Shown: positions 48,601 to 50,159, counted from the first letter of the stretch. The stretch: DNA of 64,000 nt from Eledone cirrhosa (GCA_964016885.1 OZ024743.1:166347492-166411491), one strand, 5' to 3'. The notes: a model not told the origin generated them from the sequence alone. Program-made: numbers and translations.

Positions 48601-50081
48601 AGTAGGTGAAGAAAACAGAAAAGAAAAAAAGAATCAAATACTTTCCGATTTTAATCTTCATATTTATAAACACAATATTGACCCTTTATTTAAACATATT
48701 CCATTTTAAACTAATGAATAGACATTGCTAATTTGCATACATTTTGTGTCTACTAATTTGCATATATTCTATGTCCAGTAATTTGCATACATTCTATGTT
48801 CACCTCACTAATCTGCATACATTCTATGTTCACTAACATGCAAACATTTTATGTACACTATTTACATGCATTTTCTTCCAATGTTCACCTGGGTGGTATG
48901 ATTTATTTATTTATTCATATTCCTTTTATATTGCCTTATAAGTTAAGGGTTTCTATCAGGCCAATCACTAGTTTTCTGTATTTATAATGTCTGTGCAAGT
49001 CAGATGGAACAAATATACATAACAACGTTCACCAATACACACCACCAAAAGATATACACATACGATTACCTTCTGCAGTTTTTACCTATCAAATTTCACT
49101 CACAATACATTTGTCAACCCAAAGTAGAAGGCAATTGCCTAAGGTGCCACACAGTAAGATGAAACCTGGAACAATGCTCTTTCAAAGCAAACTTTTTAAC
49201 CACAGAACAATGCCTGGAGAAATGTATTTACACCTGATGCACTTCCTATTGCTAAACACTCAACCATGAAGTTTTTTTTTGGTTTGTTTTTATAAAATGA
49301 TACTGGGGCAATAATGAAAATAAAGCACCTTGAACATTTGTGGATCAAAGTCTGTAGGAAAAACAGACAGAGAGCTGTAACTTTATGTAGTTGACATTTT
49401 AGCTTTATAATTGTCATGTATGTTATTTTAGCCAACTAGTGAGCAATTTTTCCCCTATTTAAATAGAACACATAATTTTTCACTCACTTAGCTGTCACCA
49501 ACAGCCATGGGTAAGCTGTCTCATTTCACTCTCTATCTCTTTCTTTTCAATAGCAGACACTGTTGAAGCAAAGACAAAAAGCTATTTTCCACTAGTTTAA
49601 AAGCACATATGTTATCTACATGTATTTTTATTGTTAATCATCTGCTCATAAACCTTCTGAATTTACAAACGTGAACCTATGAATGTATGTTTTCTATCTA
49701 ACTATCTGCAATACTAAGTTCAGAAAACCATGTCCCTTCCTGGGAAGGAGTGTACCACTCAAAATGACTTAGTAGTCAGCAACTTTAGAAGTAGAGTTAG
49801 AGAGTGAAGGAAAATTTAACATTAGTAGCAGATTTTAACACATAACACCATGGGTAGGAAGTTCCTCAACCATCTGGCTTTGATACAGAAAAGAATATTC
49901 ATGGTCTCATCTAAATGTTTACCTCACATTTACTCAGTTTACCTGTCATCTCACTCCTTGAACTCAATACATTGTTAACCATCTTAAATAAAGAAAAATT
50001 AACATTACTGTCGTAGTTGTCATTATCTTGAAACCACACCAGTCTGTCCCTTGCTTTCTTTCAAGACATCGATAATAACAC
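8154..50081 (-). CDS. TTF2: TTF2-like gene (partial, 9 exons in window)
   Basis: Minus-strand gene for a homologue of transcription termination factor 2, a SNF2/RAD54-family double-stranded-DNA-dependent ATPase that in other animals releases RNA polymerase II transcripts and clears polymerases at mitosis. Nine exons are recognised: 50009-50081, 48362-48562, 41664-41793, 24095-24178, 20950-21078, 19107-19209, 12613-12752, 10323-10433 and 8154-8307. All junctions from 41793 to 8154 are GT/AG and keep phase. Their joined translation follows the order of the vertebrate protein: an ALPDKG segment, [16 protein letters not shown] (Walker A), [13 protein letters not shown] (motif Ia) and YHGPNR. Introns run from ~1.4 to 17.5 kb and are full of transposons. 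The N-terminal zinc finger and helicase motifs II-VI are outside the window. I see no disabling change in the exons, so it looks functional. Confidence 0.9.
8320..8560 (-). repeat. degenerate RTE-tail/SINE-type repeat
   Basis: Starts with ATCATCATTTTATG and later has ATGCATTTCCTAACACTAAC. These are decayed versions of the reverse-complemented RTE 3' region seen better at 50240 and 57223. It is too eroded to assign to a subfamily. Confidence 0.5.
8561..9290. other. intronic sequence, nothing recognised
   Basis: AT-rich non-coding sequence between the RTE-like scrap and the SINE pair. No splice-bounded exon, tandem repeat or transposon protein was seen on either strand. Confidence 0.5.
9295..9477 (-). 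repeat. tRNA-headed SINE, family A, copy 1
   Basis: On the minus strand it reads from a tRNA-like head (TATCGGTAGAGGGTCGGA-like A-box region and GTTCAAATCCCG B-box) to the 3' end AAAAGTAGAAACAATTAT. It is flanked by the 17-bp direct repeat CATCAAGTGAAATAAGA at 9278-9294 and 9478-9494, a clean target-site duplication. The same family recurs at 9495, 28228, 43350, 45439, 48098 and 56694. Confidence 0.88.
9495..9677 (-). repeat. tRNA-headed SINE, family A, copy 2
   Basis: Second copy exactly 200 bp from the first and in the same orientation. It is preceded by the same target repeat and followed by the related ATCCAAGTG. The two copies differ at many positions (for example CCCATAAAG versus CCCGTAAGG), which fits two insertions at one site better than a recent tandem duplication. 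Confidence 0.88.
9690..10245 (-). repeat. RTE 3' region with internal ~50-bp minisatellite
   Basis: Contains CATCATCATCAG, GAATGCTTTTCCTAACACCAACC, and then about seven repeats of a ~45-60 bp module (CCACNTTACAGNGTGGAC followed by GTGCTTTTTGT). The same modules, in smaller number, sit downstream of the RTE reading frames at 26750, 50400, 51560, 54300 and 57380. This is an RTE 3' UTR or a SINE derived from it, with an expanded repeat count. Confidence 0.75.
10323..10433 (-). CDS. TTF2: TTF2 exon: Walker A / motif I
   Basis: 111 bp. Acceptor TTCCTTTCAG, donor GTATATG. It encodes [20 protein letters not shown] and then a lysine-rich stretch ending [14 protein letters not shown] is the ATP-binding motif I of SNF2 enzymes. 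The phase fits both neighbours: G from the 12613 exon plus CT makes Ala, and the last G plus AC makes Asp. The exon was found by searching the minus strand between the two better-known exons for the missing motif. Confidence 0.95.
10684..11196 (+). mobile_element. TTAA-flanked MITE X (piggyBac-like), split
   Basis: Begins TTAACCCTTTTGTG and ends near AAAAGAGTGTTAA. Its left half (AAATGAAATATACT, GGTTCTTATATAAAATTA) and right half (GTTTTGTTTCATAGAACC) match the uninterrupted copy at 20484-20715. The middle is occupied by MITE Y. TTAA target duplication with CCCTTT/AAAGGG-type tips is characteristic of piggyBac-type elements. No transposase is present. A further left end starts at once at 11197 (TTAACCTTTTTGTTCC). 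Confidence 0.7.
10869..11111 (+). mobile_element. TTAA-flanked MITE Y nested in MITE X
   Basis: 243 bp with TTAA at both ends and inverted tips TTAACCCATTATCATTTA / TAAATGCTCAAGGGTTAA. It matches the copy at 18100-18329 through TTTACTATTGTAT, AAAGCTTTATCTTACATAAT and a region near ACGACCAGT. It lies wholly inside MITE X and is therefore younger than it. Confidence 0.75.
11197..12120. other. intronic sequence with MITE-like scraps
   Basis: Starts with another MITE X-type left end. Near 11780-11820 is TTTAAGGCCATTTTCCTTGC, related to a segment at 18326-18360 and so part of an unnamed interspersed repeat. No exon recognised. Confidence 0.45.
12155..12475 (+). repeat. tRNA-headed SINE, family C, copy 1
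   Basis: Shows a tRNA-like head (GATGCTTGGCTCGCAATCGT, GGTCACGGGTTCAATTA), then the body motifs GTCCTTGAATAAGAAACTTTA, CACATGTCTGTGGAATGC and CAGTCACTTGCAC. The same order of motifs occurs at 17712-18060. Moderately decayed. Confidence 0.72.
12613..12752 (-). CDS. TTF2: TTF2 exon: start of the ATPase domain
   Basis: 140 bp. Acceptor TTTGTTGTCAAG, donor GTAAGA. It encodes an acidic linker ([13 protein letters not shown]), then [20 protein letters not shown] and ILG/A. In vertebrate TTF2 the equivalent [12 protein letters not shown] segment comes directly before the Walker A motif. The last G joins CT of the 10323-10433 exon to make Ala, recreating [11 protein letters not shown]. Confidence 0.95.
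12795..12962 (+). pseudogene. RTE LINE C-terminal fragment
   Basis: Translates as [20 protein letters not shown], then [19 protein letters not shown]. It is colinear with the C-terminal region of the intact LINE ([20 protein letters not shown]...). It ends where the Gypsy LTR begins at 12972. Confidence 0.85.
12972..13363 (-). repeat. Gypsy 3' LTR
   Basis: On the element's strand it runs TGTAGTGAACAG...TTGACA (plus-strand ends TGTCAATGGAG and TTCACTACA). It is >90% similar by eye to 17238-17629. Both carry an incidental reading frame (MNRIKCIF..., ending EYAANTM) conserved only because the LTRs are copies. Confidence 0.9.
13578..14713 (-). pseudogene. Gypsy integrase
   Basis: Shows an HHCC zinc-binding start ([10 protein letters not shown]...CIPCQKSK), then a DDE core: [33 protein letters not shown] and [14 protein letters not shown], so all three acidic residues are present. 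The chain continues to [21 protein letters not shown] one-base frameshift near 13785 breaks it. In the shifted frame the tail runs on to [18 protein letters not shown] and a stop near 13578, the usual end of Gypsy Pol. Confidence 0.9.
14849..15352 (-). pseudogene. Gypsy RNase H domain
   Basis: [48 protein letters not shown] and [11 protein letters not shown] give the D-E-D-D RNase H signature. An adjoining frame (14671-14949) overlaps the join to integrase, showing a frameshift. Confidence 0.9.
15349..16127 (-). pseudogene. Gypsy reverse transcriptase
   Basis: Pieces in three frames. 15873-16127 holds [20 protein letters not shown] and [12 protein letters not shown]. 15569-15883 holds [19 protein letters not shown] and [13 protein letters not shown], with the catalytic YIDD. 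15349-15708 holds [18 protein letters not shown] and [16 protein letters not shown]. Frameshifts lie near 15880, 15620 and 15390. Confidence 0.9.
16108..16620 (-). pseudogene. Gypsy aspartic protease and linker
   Basis: Around 16605 the frame reads [14 protein letters not shown], with the DTGA active-site motif of retroelement proteases. Then comes [24 protein letters not shown] sequence (here [14 protein letters not shown]), the usual flap/ILG region. A linker leads into RT with a frame change near 16110. Confidence 0.9.
16621..17237 (-). pseudogene. Gypsy gag, N-terminally truncated
   Basis: 16875-17237 encodes the C-terminal half of a Ty3/Gypsy capsid: [36 protein letters not shown] and [16 protein letters not shown] decayed zinc-knuckle region near 16760-16800 reads [17 protein letters not shown]. 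The frame runs straight into the right LTR with no leader, primer site or gag start, so the 5' interior is deleted. Confidence 0.82.
17238..17629 (-). repeat. Gypsy 5' LTR
   Basis: Right-hand copy of the LTR. Plus-strand ends are TGTCGCTGGAG and TTCACTACA. It joins gag coding sequence directly on its left. Confidence 0.88.
17712..18060 (+). repeat. tRNA-headed SINE, family C, copy 2
   Basis: Head GCCATGTGGCTTAGTGGTAG fits a pol III A-box (TGGCTTAGTGG). B-box-like GTTGTGAGTTTGATT follows, then TCCTTGAGTAAGATACTTTA, CATGTTGCTCCAGTC, CATATGTCTGTGGAATCC and GGAGGTCCAACAACAA. The order matches 12155-12475. Confidence 0.82.
18100..18329 (+). mobile_element. TTAA-flanked MITE Y
   Basis: 230 bp with TTAA at 18100-18103 and 18326-18329 and inverted tips TTAATCCTTTAGCATTTA / TAAATGCTAAAGGGTTAA (17 of 18 positions pair). 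The interior matches 10869-11111. Non-coding. Confidence 0.82.
18430..18640 (+). repeat. ~23-bp minisatellite
   Basis: About eight imperfect copies of a unit like TATACCCAGTTGTTGCTAGG, then two copies of a ~25-bp piece (TTTGCCATGTTATCAA followed by TTTAAAATAGTA). Confidence 0.8.
18640..18970 (+). repeat. tRNA-headed SINE with an RTE LINE tail
   Basis: The head ACATGGCTTAGTGGTTAGAG fits a tRNA A-box. The body has CCTTGAGCAAGACACTTTAT, CAGCACTCACTGTAAATGAGG and GGTGTTAGGAAGGGCATCC. From 18908 to the end it is the LINE 3' end: over about 45 nt (CCCGTCCCACCCTTGCAAGC and on through GTAAAATGATGATG) it differs from 34224-34290 at one base (GTGGAC versus GCGGAC). Confidence 0.85.
19107..19209 (-). 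CDS. TTF2: TTF2 exon: before the ATPase domain
   Basis: 103 bp. Acceptor TGTCTTTTCAG, donor GTAAGC. It encodes [20 protein letters not shown] followed by [14 protein letters not shown]. The end resembles the vertebrate segment before the acidic linker (…ITSEAIGQLHRSL). Two bases enter and two leave, which matches the 20950 and 12613 exons. Confidence 0.92.
19640..20410 (+). pseudogene. RTE LINE fragment, interrupted
   Basis: Degraded central RTE protein: [16 protein letters not shown], [19 protein letters not shown], then after an insertion [18 protein letters not shown]. Many stops. A different LINE piece at 19952-20276 splits it. Confidence 0.75.
19952..20276 (-). mobile_element. 5'-truncated LINE of another family
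   Basis: On the minus strand it encodes [20 protein letters not shown] and [16 protein letters not shown], resembling the C-terminal end of LINE proteins, and ends in GAAGATGAAGAAG. It is flanked by GTTATAGATAAAGC (19938-19951) and GTTGTAGATAAAGC (20277-20290), a 14-bp target duplication with one mismatch. Confidence 0.72.
20438..20462. repeat. poly(A) tract
   Basis: A run of about 24 adenines, next to the RTE fragment but without a recognisable retroposed transcript upstream. Confidence 0.9.
20484..20715 (+). mobile_element. TTAA-flanked MITE X, uninterrupted copy
   Basis: 232 bp from TTAA (20484) to TTAA (20712-20715). Right tip AAAAGGGTTAA, left tip decayed TTAACACTTCC. It contains GGTTCTTATATAAAATTATG and TTTTGTTTCATCGAACCAGA. 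It serves as the reference for recognising the split copy at 10684-11196. Confidence 0.75.
20950..21078 (-). CDS. TTF2: TTF2 exon: linker
   Basis: 129 bp. Acceptor CTTCTGTTGCAG, donor GTAAGTTC. It encodes [20 protein letters not shown], then [20 protein letters not shown]. The linker is poorly conserved, so the call depends on position, strong splice sites and phase (entry GAG from the 24095 exon; exit A+AT of the 19107 exon). It ends 33 bp from the LTR element at 21111. Confidence 0.85.
21111..21500 (-). repeat. LARD-like element 3' LTR
   Basis: Element-strand ends are TGTAGCAAGAG and TGTTATA. It contains CCCTATAAAAGGG near 21370-21383, a TATA-type promoter core. It is longer than its partner because of an extra ~36-bp segment and an extra GCCTGGCC module. 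Confidence 0.87.
22893..23233 (-). repeat. LARD-like element 5' LTR
   Basis: 341 bp, with the same ends and the same TATA motif region (CCTATAAAAGG near 23105). Differences from the 3' LTR are a few substitutions and two length changes, so the insertion is not brand new. Confidence 0.87.
23238..23780. other. intronic sequence with degenerate CCACCACAC modules
   Basis: Between 23500 and 23700 there are loose ~55-bp repeats around TGCCACCACACA and GGAGTYACACAACAC, probably another decayed RTE UTR minisatellite. No gene seen. Confidence 0.45.
23780..24060 (-). pseudogene. RTE LINE C-terminal fragment
   Basis: Minus-strand frames give [20 protein letters not shown] followed by [15 protein letters not shown], then decayed [18 protein letters not shown]. 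It is colinear with the LINE C-terminus. Its edge is only ~35 bp from the donor of the TTF2 exon at 24095. Confidence 0.8.
24095..24178 (-). CDS. TTF2: TTF2 exon: short linker
   Basis: 84 bp. Acceptor TTATTACTTTTAG, donor GTATGTA. It encodes [20 protein letters not shown] and HKTAIKS. Entry uses A from the 41664 exon plus AC (Asn). Exit G plus AG gives Glu. The sequence is not conserved enough to name alone; splice sites and phase place it. Confidence 0.82.
24328..27060 (+). pseudogene. RTE LINE, degenerate, with 3' UTR
   Basis: Order of recognisable parts: HLITYRSG-like EN end (~24345), [52 protein letters not shown], then RT blocks [33 protein letters not shown] and [14 protein letters not shown] (YADD kept). 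A ruined PHD-finger region follows at 25915-26045, then [12 protein letters not shown] and the C-terminus to LDRDL* at 26653. The 3' UTR (26655-27060) has the CACACTGTAAAGTGGTTGTR modules and ends AAACGATGATGA. Many stops and frameshifts. Confidence 0.88.
27061..27608. other. AT-rich sequence, nothing recognised
   Basis: No coding signal, tandem array or known transposon end seen before the Helitron. Confidence 0.5.
27609..28154 (+). mobile_element. non-autonomous Helitron, copy 1
   Basis: 546 bp beginning TCTATATATATAAAG and ending in a GC hairpin (CCCGAGCAACGCCGGG) followed by CTTTACTGCTAG, inserted between A and T. TC...CTAG ends, a 3' hairpin about 10 nt from the end and an A/T insertion site are the Helitron signature. 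No Rep/helicase ORF. Confidence 0.88.
28228..28400 (+). repeat. tRNA-headed SINE, family A, copy 3
   Basis: Reads GGTAGAGGGTCGGACGCC, GAGTTCAAATCCCGCCGAGG, CCTTACGGGGTCGATAAA and AAAGTAGAAACAATTA in order. The first few head bases are missing. Confidence 0.88.
28491..28751 (-). pseudogene. Penelope-like element, upstream segment (inverted)
   Basis: Encodes [40 protein letters not shown] and CIVCK...[13 protein letters not shown]. This cysteine-bearing segment precedes the GIY-YIG endonuclease in Penelope-like elements. It ends at TGTAGGAAT, from which the continuation resumes on the opposite strand at 28828. Confidence 0.8.
28765..28816 (+). repeat. RTE 3' tail fragment
   Basis: CATGCTAGCATTGACGATAG, then ATGTTAAACGATGATGATG. 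This is the subfamily-2 RTE tail alone, lying between the two inverted halves of the Penelope-like element. Confidence 0.75.
28828..29130 (+). pseudogene. Penelope-like element, GIY-YIG endonuclease segment
   Basis: The translation [20 protein letters not shown] followed by SEH, later [18 protein letters not shown] and [14 protein letters not shown], is the GIY-YIG domain (Y-I-G, R, E) of a Penelope-like element, with a few stops. It is the sequel of the minus-strand piece at 28491-28751, so the copy is internally inverted. Sequence to ~29600 is probably its 3' UTR. Confidence 0.8.
29860..30180. repeat. 151-bp tandem duplication
   Basis: The block from TTTTACATATATACATATAT through TGCTTGCGTGGACCCCTCT, TTGGATTTTCTAATTGG and ACACCTGAACTTCTACCAG occurs twice, offset by ~151 bp (TGCTTGCGTGG at 29911 and 30062). 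The copies are nearly identical. No gene. Confidence 0.88.
30410..30960. repeat. mixed CAA/CAG, GTGT and TA microsatellites
   Basis: Dense simple repeats: (CAA)n/(CAG)n at 30480-30530 and 30600-30670, (GT)n tracts and short (TAT)n. Long frames here on the minus strand encode only homopolymeric and histidine/threonine-rich sequence and are not genes. Confidence 0.88.
30975..31195 (+). promoter_or_regulatory. 5' leader of the intact RTE LINE
   Basis: A T-run is followed by sequence containing CCATGCTGTAAAGTGG and GTTAGGAAGGGCATCCAACC, the same motifs as in the SINE at 18640 and in RTE 3' UTRs. An in-frame TAG at 31178-31180 bounds the ORF start. As the RTE leader it should hold the internal promoter, but no promoter motif can be proven. 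Confidence 0.5.
31196..34261 (+). CDS. RTE-type LINE polyprotein, intact (1021 aa)
   Basis: Single uninterrupted frame from ATG 31196 (in-frame stop just upstream) to TAA 34259-34261. It encodes the complete retrotransposition enzyme, which nicks target DNA and copies its RNA there. The N-terminal AP-type endonuclease keeps N12, E39, Y111, D147, N149, D213 and H240. A linker with VTWWWN follows. The reverse transcriptase has [13 protein letters not shown] (D608), [13 protein letters not shown] and [11 protein letters not shown] (Y697-A-D-D700). Residues 754-797 are a PHD-type zinc finger (C-x2-C-x10-C-x2-C-x4-H-x2-C-x14-C-x2-C). The C-terminal domain contains [30 protein letters not shown] and [17 protein letters not shown], and ends basic. 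Every catalytic residue I can check is present. Such proteins are often mis-annotated as craniofacial development protein 2-like. Confidence 0.96.
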   Translation: MKTSHLRVATLNVGTLRGRSAEIAEILERRQVDVCCVQEVRWRGASARLVVGKRLSYKLFWVGKDDGLGGVGIFLAEKWINKTIEVVRVSNRIIKLRLVVGRRLLTIISVYAPQVGLGKDEKDCFYEQLLQTTTMTEDGDIVMLAGDFNGHVGQLQDGYTGVHGGHGYGSRNEGVRLLEFCDASTLTICNTNFQKPANHLITYKSGEHISQIDFLLVRQRDRQIVSNTKAYPGEECTPQHRLVVSDISVSKRWNETYRKVWRRKVWKLKDLSLKYKFRKALQDVYDEKEDDLETYDIDNNWKFLRDNLLQATDETCGWSRAPTRQRVTWWWNSTVDKAIRDKRLAWKAWKKGGSREEYTATKREARRQVYLARREAESRRFANVLRREDQRRAVFHIARQCVNANQDVVGDKCVRDDAGVLSVTNDQKKEAWKCHYERLMNVENEWEREKLPLVDPTEGPAIEIDEYRVQEAIREMKNGKAAGPSGIVAEMLKASGDVGTKLVARIINQAIYGGVIPKDWCSSILINCYKGKGDALERSNYRGIKLIDQVMKVAERILAQLIRERVKLNEMQFGFVPGKSTTDALFLVRQMQERFLEKNKPLYLAFVDLEKAFDRVPRSVIWWSLRKLGVEEWLVRTVQTLYRGTLSKVRVGMEFSEEFQIQVGVHQGSVLSPLLFIIVLQAITEEFKTGCPWELLYADDLALIAESVEELENKFRLWKQQLEARGLRVNLAKTKVLMSRKEDKTLIPSGKWPCSICRKGTGINSIKCTQCRSWVHKRCSGIAGKLTGREKYVCSRCTGKLDSRSRTDRHIFQMREGAIEVVDSFRYLGDQISMGGGCSEAIVSRIRTGWKKFRELLPLLTKKGFSLCTKGRLYDACVRSAMLHGSETWAATAEDMRRLERNEASMLRWMCSVNVRERPSINVLREKLCLRGIECSVQERRQRWYGHVMCMEDDRWVKKCQEMPVEGRRGRGRPRKTSAEVVRTDLRSLKITAEMTRDRDEWRDAVLNKTRPTLASREKRT
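34224..34292 (+). repeat. RTE 3' end, subfamily 1 tail
   Basis: The stop codon is embedded in the tail: CCCGTCCCACCCTTGCAAGC runs through the last codons into GTAAAATGATGATGATG. The 3' UTR is essentially only the (GATGAT)n microsatellite, unlike the long UTRs of the other RTE copies here. Confidence 0.88.
34294..35721. mobile_element. 1.4-kb unit with ~100-bp terminal inverted repeats
   Basis: 34294-34395 and 35621-35721 are reverse complements over ~100 bp with about a dozen mismatches (outer tips GTAGACATAAATGCAATTCA / GTAGACATAGATGCAATTCA). The interior is AT-rich and has no transposase. A short frame at 34584-34847 has no recognisable domain. Probably a non-autonomous DNA transposon or a fold-back element. 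Target duplication not determined. Confidence 0.65.
35840..36115 (+). pseudogene. RTE LINE C-terminal fragment
   Basis: Encodes [36 protein letters not shown] and [16 protein letters not shown], the last ~70 residues of an RTE protein. It begins within an unrelated frame and lacks a tail. Confidence 0.85.
36330..38790 (-). pseudogene. Penelope-like element, split by a Helitron
   Basis: Minus-strand pieces appear in Penelope-like order. The N-terminal region near 38700 reads [20 protein letters not shown]. Near 38330 is [20 protein letters not shown], then [19 protein letters not shown] (38100), [20 protein letters not shown] (37830) and FHYVDI (37745), which are RT motifs. The region before the endonuclease follows (36793-37104 and 36573-36779, with [18 protein letters not shown]), then the GIY-YIG part [16 protein letters not shown] near 36490. 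It has several frameshifts and is interrupted at 37156-37557. Penelope-like elements carry a telomerase-related RT plus a GIY-YIG endonuclease. Confidence 0.85.
37156..37557 (-). mobile_element. non-autonomous Helitron, copy 2, inside the Penelope-like element
   Basis: 402 bp. The minus strand begins TCTTTATATATATAAAAGCG and ends CCCCGAGCAACGCCGGATAA then ATCTGCTAG, with A before and T after. It shares the 3' hairpin sequence (GAGCAACGCCGG) with copy 1. Confidence 0.87.
38945..39290 (-). pseudogene. RTE LINE C-terminal fragment
   Basis: Minus-strand translation matches the RTE C-terminus in pieces: [21 protein letters not shown], [18 protein letters not shown], [12 protein letters not shown], and [16 protein letters not shown] near the 38950 end. 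It abuts the Penelope-like element at 38790-38945. Confidence 0.75.
39390..41040 (+). pseudogene. RTE LINE with endonuclease and C-terminus but no RT
   Basis: 39530-40170 is the decayed endonuclease ([14 protein letters not shown], [58 protein letters not shown]). 40200-40450 is the following linker. At about 40460 the sequence jumps to [13 protein letters not shown] and runs to the C-terminus ([20 protein letters not shown], 40805-41040). The RT and PHD finger are deleted. Stops are frequent. Confidence 0.85.
41041..41660. other. intronic sequence, nothing recognised
   Basis: AT-rich sequence between the RTE relic and the TTF2 exon. No features supported. Confidence 0.5.
41664..41793 (-). 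CDS. TTF2: TTF2 exon: ALPDKG coiled segment
   Basis: 130 bp. Acceptor TTTCTATTCAAG, donor GTAAGTT. It encodes [20 protein letters not shown], then [18 protein letters not shown]. The ALPDKG motif with a following heptad-like helix occurs at the same place in vertebrate TTF2 (NIQALPDKGQKL). It is a strong anchor for identifying the gene upstream of the ATPase domain. Confidence 0.94.
41880..42257. other. intronic sequence, nothing recognised
   Basis: Contains GTGACATATACAGGTACTTA then AGTTTCGTTGG, related to a segment near 55590, so part of an unnamed interspersed repeat. No gene. Confidence 0.4.
42258..42914 (+). mobile_element. non-autonomous Helitron, copy 3
   Basis: 657 bp from TCTATATATATAAAGTTGC to GGCGCGGGTAATTCGGCTAG, inserted between A and T. 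It has an internal ~100-bp direct duplication (42402-42503 and 42561-42663, both with GATTTATATGAAATTTAAAC and GATGCCTATTCACAAAA). The 3' end differs from copies 1 and 2, so it is another family. No coding capacity. Confidence 0.85.
43280..43810. repeat. left arm of a 3-kb-spaced inverted duplication
   Basis: After removal of the SINE at 43350-43534 this matches the reverse complement of 46570-46930: GATGTTTATCAATAAAATTA, GTAAACACTGGTAGAAATTA, TTCTCAAAGAAAAAC and others in the same order, with moderate divergence. Confidence 0.78.
43350..43534 (-). repeat. tRNA-headed SINE, family A, copy 4
   Basis: Full-length family A copy flanked by the 18-bp target duplication TTTTATTTAATCATTAAT (43334-43351 and 43535-43552). 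It inserted into the left arm of the inverted duplication after the arm formed, as the right arm lacks it. Confidence 0.88.
44160..44598 (+). pseudogene. CR1/Jockey-like LINE internal fragment with target duplication
   Basis: Encodes [40 protein letters not shown] and [20 protein letters not shown], the start of a CR1/Jockey-type RT. One stop at 44486. It is flanked by TGGAAGATAGATGTTAAAC at 44141-44159 and 44599-44617. Both ends of the LINE are missing, yet a 19-bp direct repeat brackets it. Confidence 0.8.
44598..44780. repeat. cluster of RTE tail modules in both orientations
   Basis: Short modules (GGAAGATAGAYGTTAAACGA with AT repeats) occur on plus at 44599-44632 and 44647-44680 and as reverse complements at 44700-44730 and 44740-44770, separated by (TA)n. 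The block can fold into hairpins. Confidence 0.85.
44934..45256. repeat. fold-back element with ~120-bp arms
   Basis: 44934-45058 and 45131-45256 are near-perfect reverse complements (AAATAAGAAGGAATAATAGA, TTCTTCGTCCCAACTGTACA, ATATCATAGATATGTAA, TTGTGAGGTAA). The 72-bp loop (45059-45130) is unique and holds no gene. Typical of a fold-back or MITE-type element. Confidence 0.9.
45439..45628 (+). repeat. tRNA-headed SINE, family A, copy 5
   Basis: The best-preserved copy: GGTGGATTGGCAGTATCGGT, GGGTCGGACGCCATGC, TGAGTTCAAATCCCGCCGAG, GGGGTCGATAAAATAAAGTA, AAAGTAGAAACAATTATAT. It is followed by (TA)n. Confidence 0.92.
45700..46545 (+). pseudogene. CR1/Jockey-like LINE with internal deletion
   Basis: 45762-46210 encodes the RT N-terminus: [60 protein letters not shown] and [20 protein letters not shown], then QFGFIPNS. 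It jumps near 46215 to the protein's end ([39 protein letters not shown], stop 46386). The 3' UTR continues to (ATT)n at 46545 and matches 54765-54920 on the other strand. RT motifs A-E (YADD region) are deleted. Confidence 0.85.
46570..46930. repeat. right arm of the 3-kb-spaced inverted duplication
   Basis: Reverse-complement partner of 43280-43810. It contains a ~70-bp stretch (46800-46880) absent from the left arm. Confidence 0.78.
46931..48090. other. intronic sequence with a loose ~58-bp tandem repeat
   Basis: 47550-47840 has about five degenerate repeats around GTAGTTTGGTTGATAAGTGC and AGACTATATTRGAAA. A small basic frame at 47430-47612 (ending [12 protein letters not shown]) leads into it. 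Its domain is not recognised and it lacks splice or codon support, so I do not call it a gene. Confidence 0.4.
48098..48303 (-). repeat. tRNA-headed SINE, family A, old copy
   Basis: GCATAAGGCTAACAATT, GATACTTTATTTTATCGACC, GGATGAAAGACAAAACTGAC and TCTGCCAATCCATCACCCT follow the family A order with many changes and a 30-bp insertion. Confidence 0.78.
48362..48562 (-). CDS. TTF2: TTF2 exon: lysine-rich linker (5' edge uncertain)
   Basis: The donor AAG|GTTGGT in phase 0 joins the 41664 exon to give [24 protein letters not shown], matching the vertebrate LKQKK...QALPDKG context. The exon encodes a hydrophilic [20 protein letters not shown] stretch. The acceptor chosen is GAAAAG|AATGAT at 48563. 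A much better polypyrimidine tract ends at 48600 but runs into CTACTGCAATG with no AG. The frame is open to about 48670. Confidence 0.7.
48725..48880 (+). repeat. 25-bp repeat with octamer motifs
   Basis: ATTTGCAT occurs at 48731, 48756 and 48781, spaced exactly 25 bp. Decayed relatives are ATCTGCAT at 48811 and ACATGCAAACATT near 48836. Consensus unit: ATTTGCATACATTCTATGTY then CACTA. Confidence 0.85.
49000..49700. other. intronic sequence, nothing recognised
   Basis: No exon, SINE or LINE fragment supported on either strand. Confidence 0.45.
49715..49840 (+). pseudogene. RTE LINE endonuclease fragment
   Basis: A ~120-bp scrap: AAACCATGTCCCTTCCTGG followed by GAAGGAGTGTACCACTCAAA corresponds to the [18 protein letters not shown] region of the intact LINE, with frameshifts. 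Confidence 0.65.
50009..50081 (-). CDS. TTF2: TTF2 exon: N-terminal WCG segment
   Basis: Acceptor TTTTTTTCTCACAG; donor GTAATG at 50003-50008. It encodes [19 protein letters not shown], which aligns with the vertebrate FFRCIRSKAEGKRWCG segment after the N-terminal GRF zinc finger. A +1 frame over GGTTTCAAGAT would read [13 protein letters not shown], closer to the vertebrate WCGSIPWQDPDS. The true 3' end of this exon, or a one-base assembly gap, is therefore open. Confidence 0.7.
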
Positions 50082-50159
50082 CTGTGAGAAAAAAAAGAAA
50101 TATATATACATATATATATAAAAAACAAAAATATGAGAGAAAACAGAAAAATGAATGAA

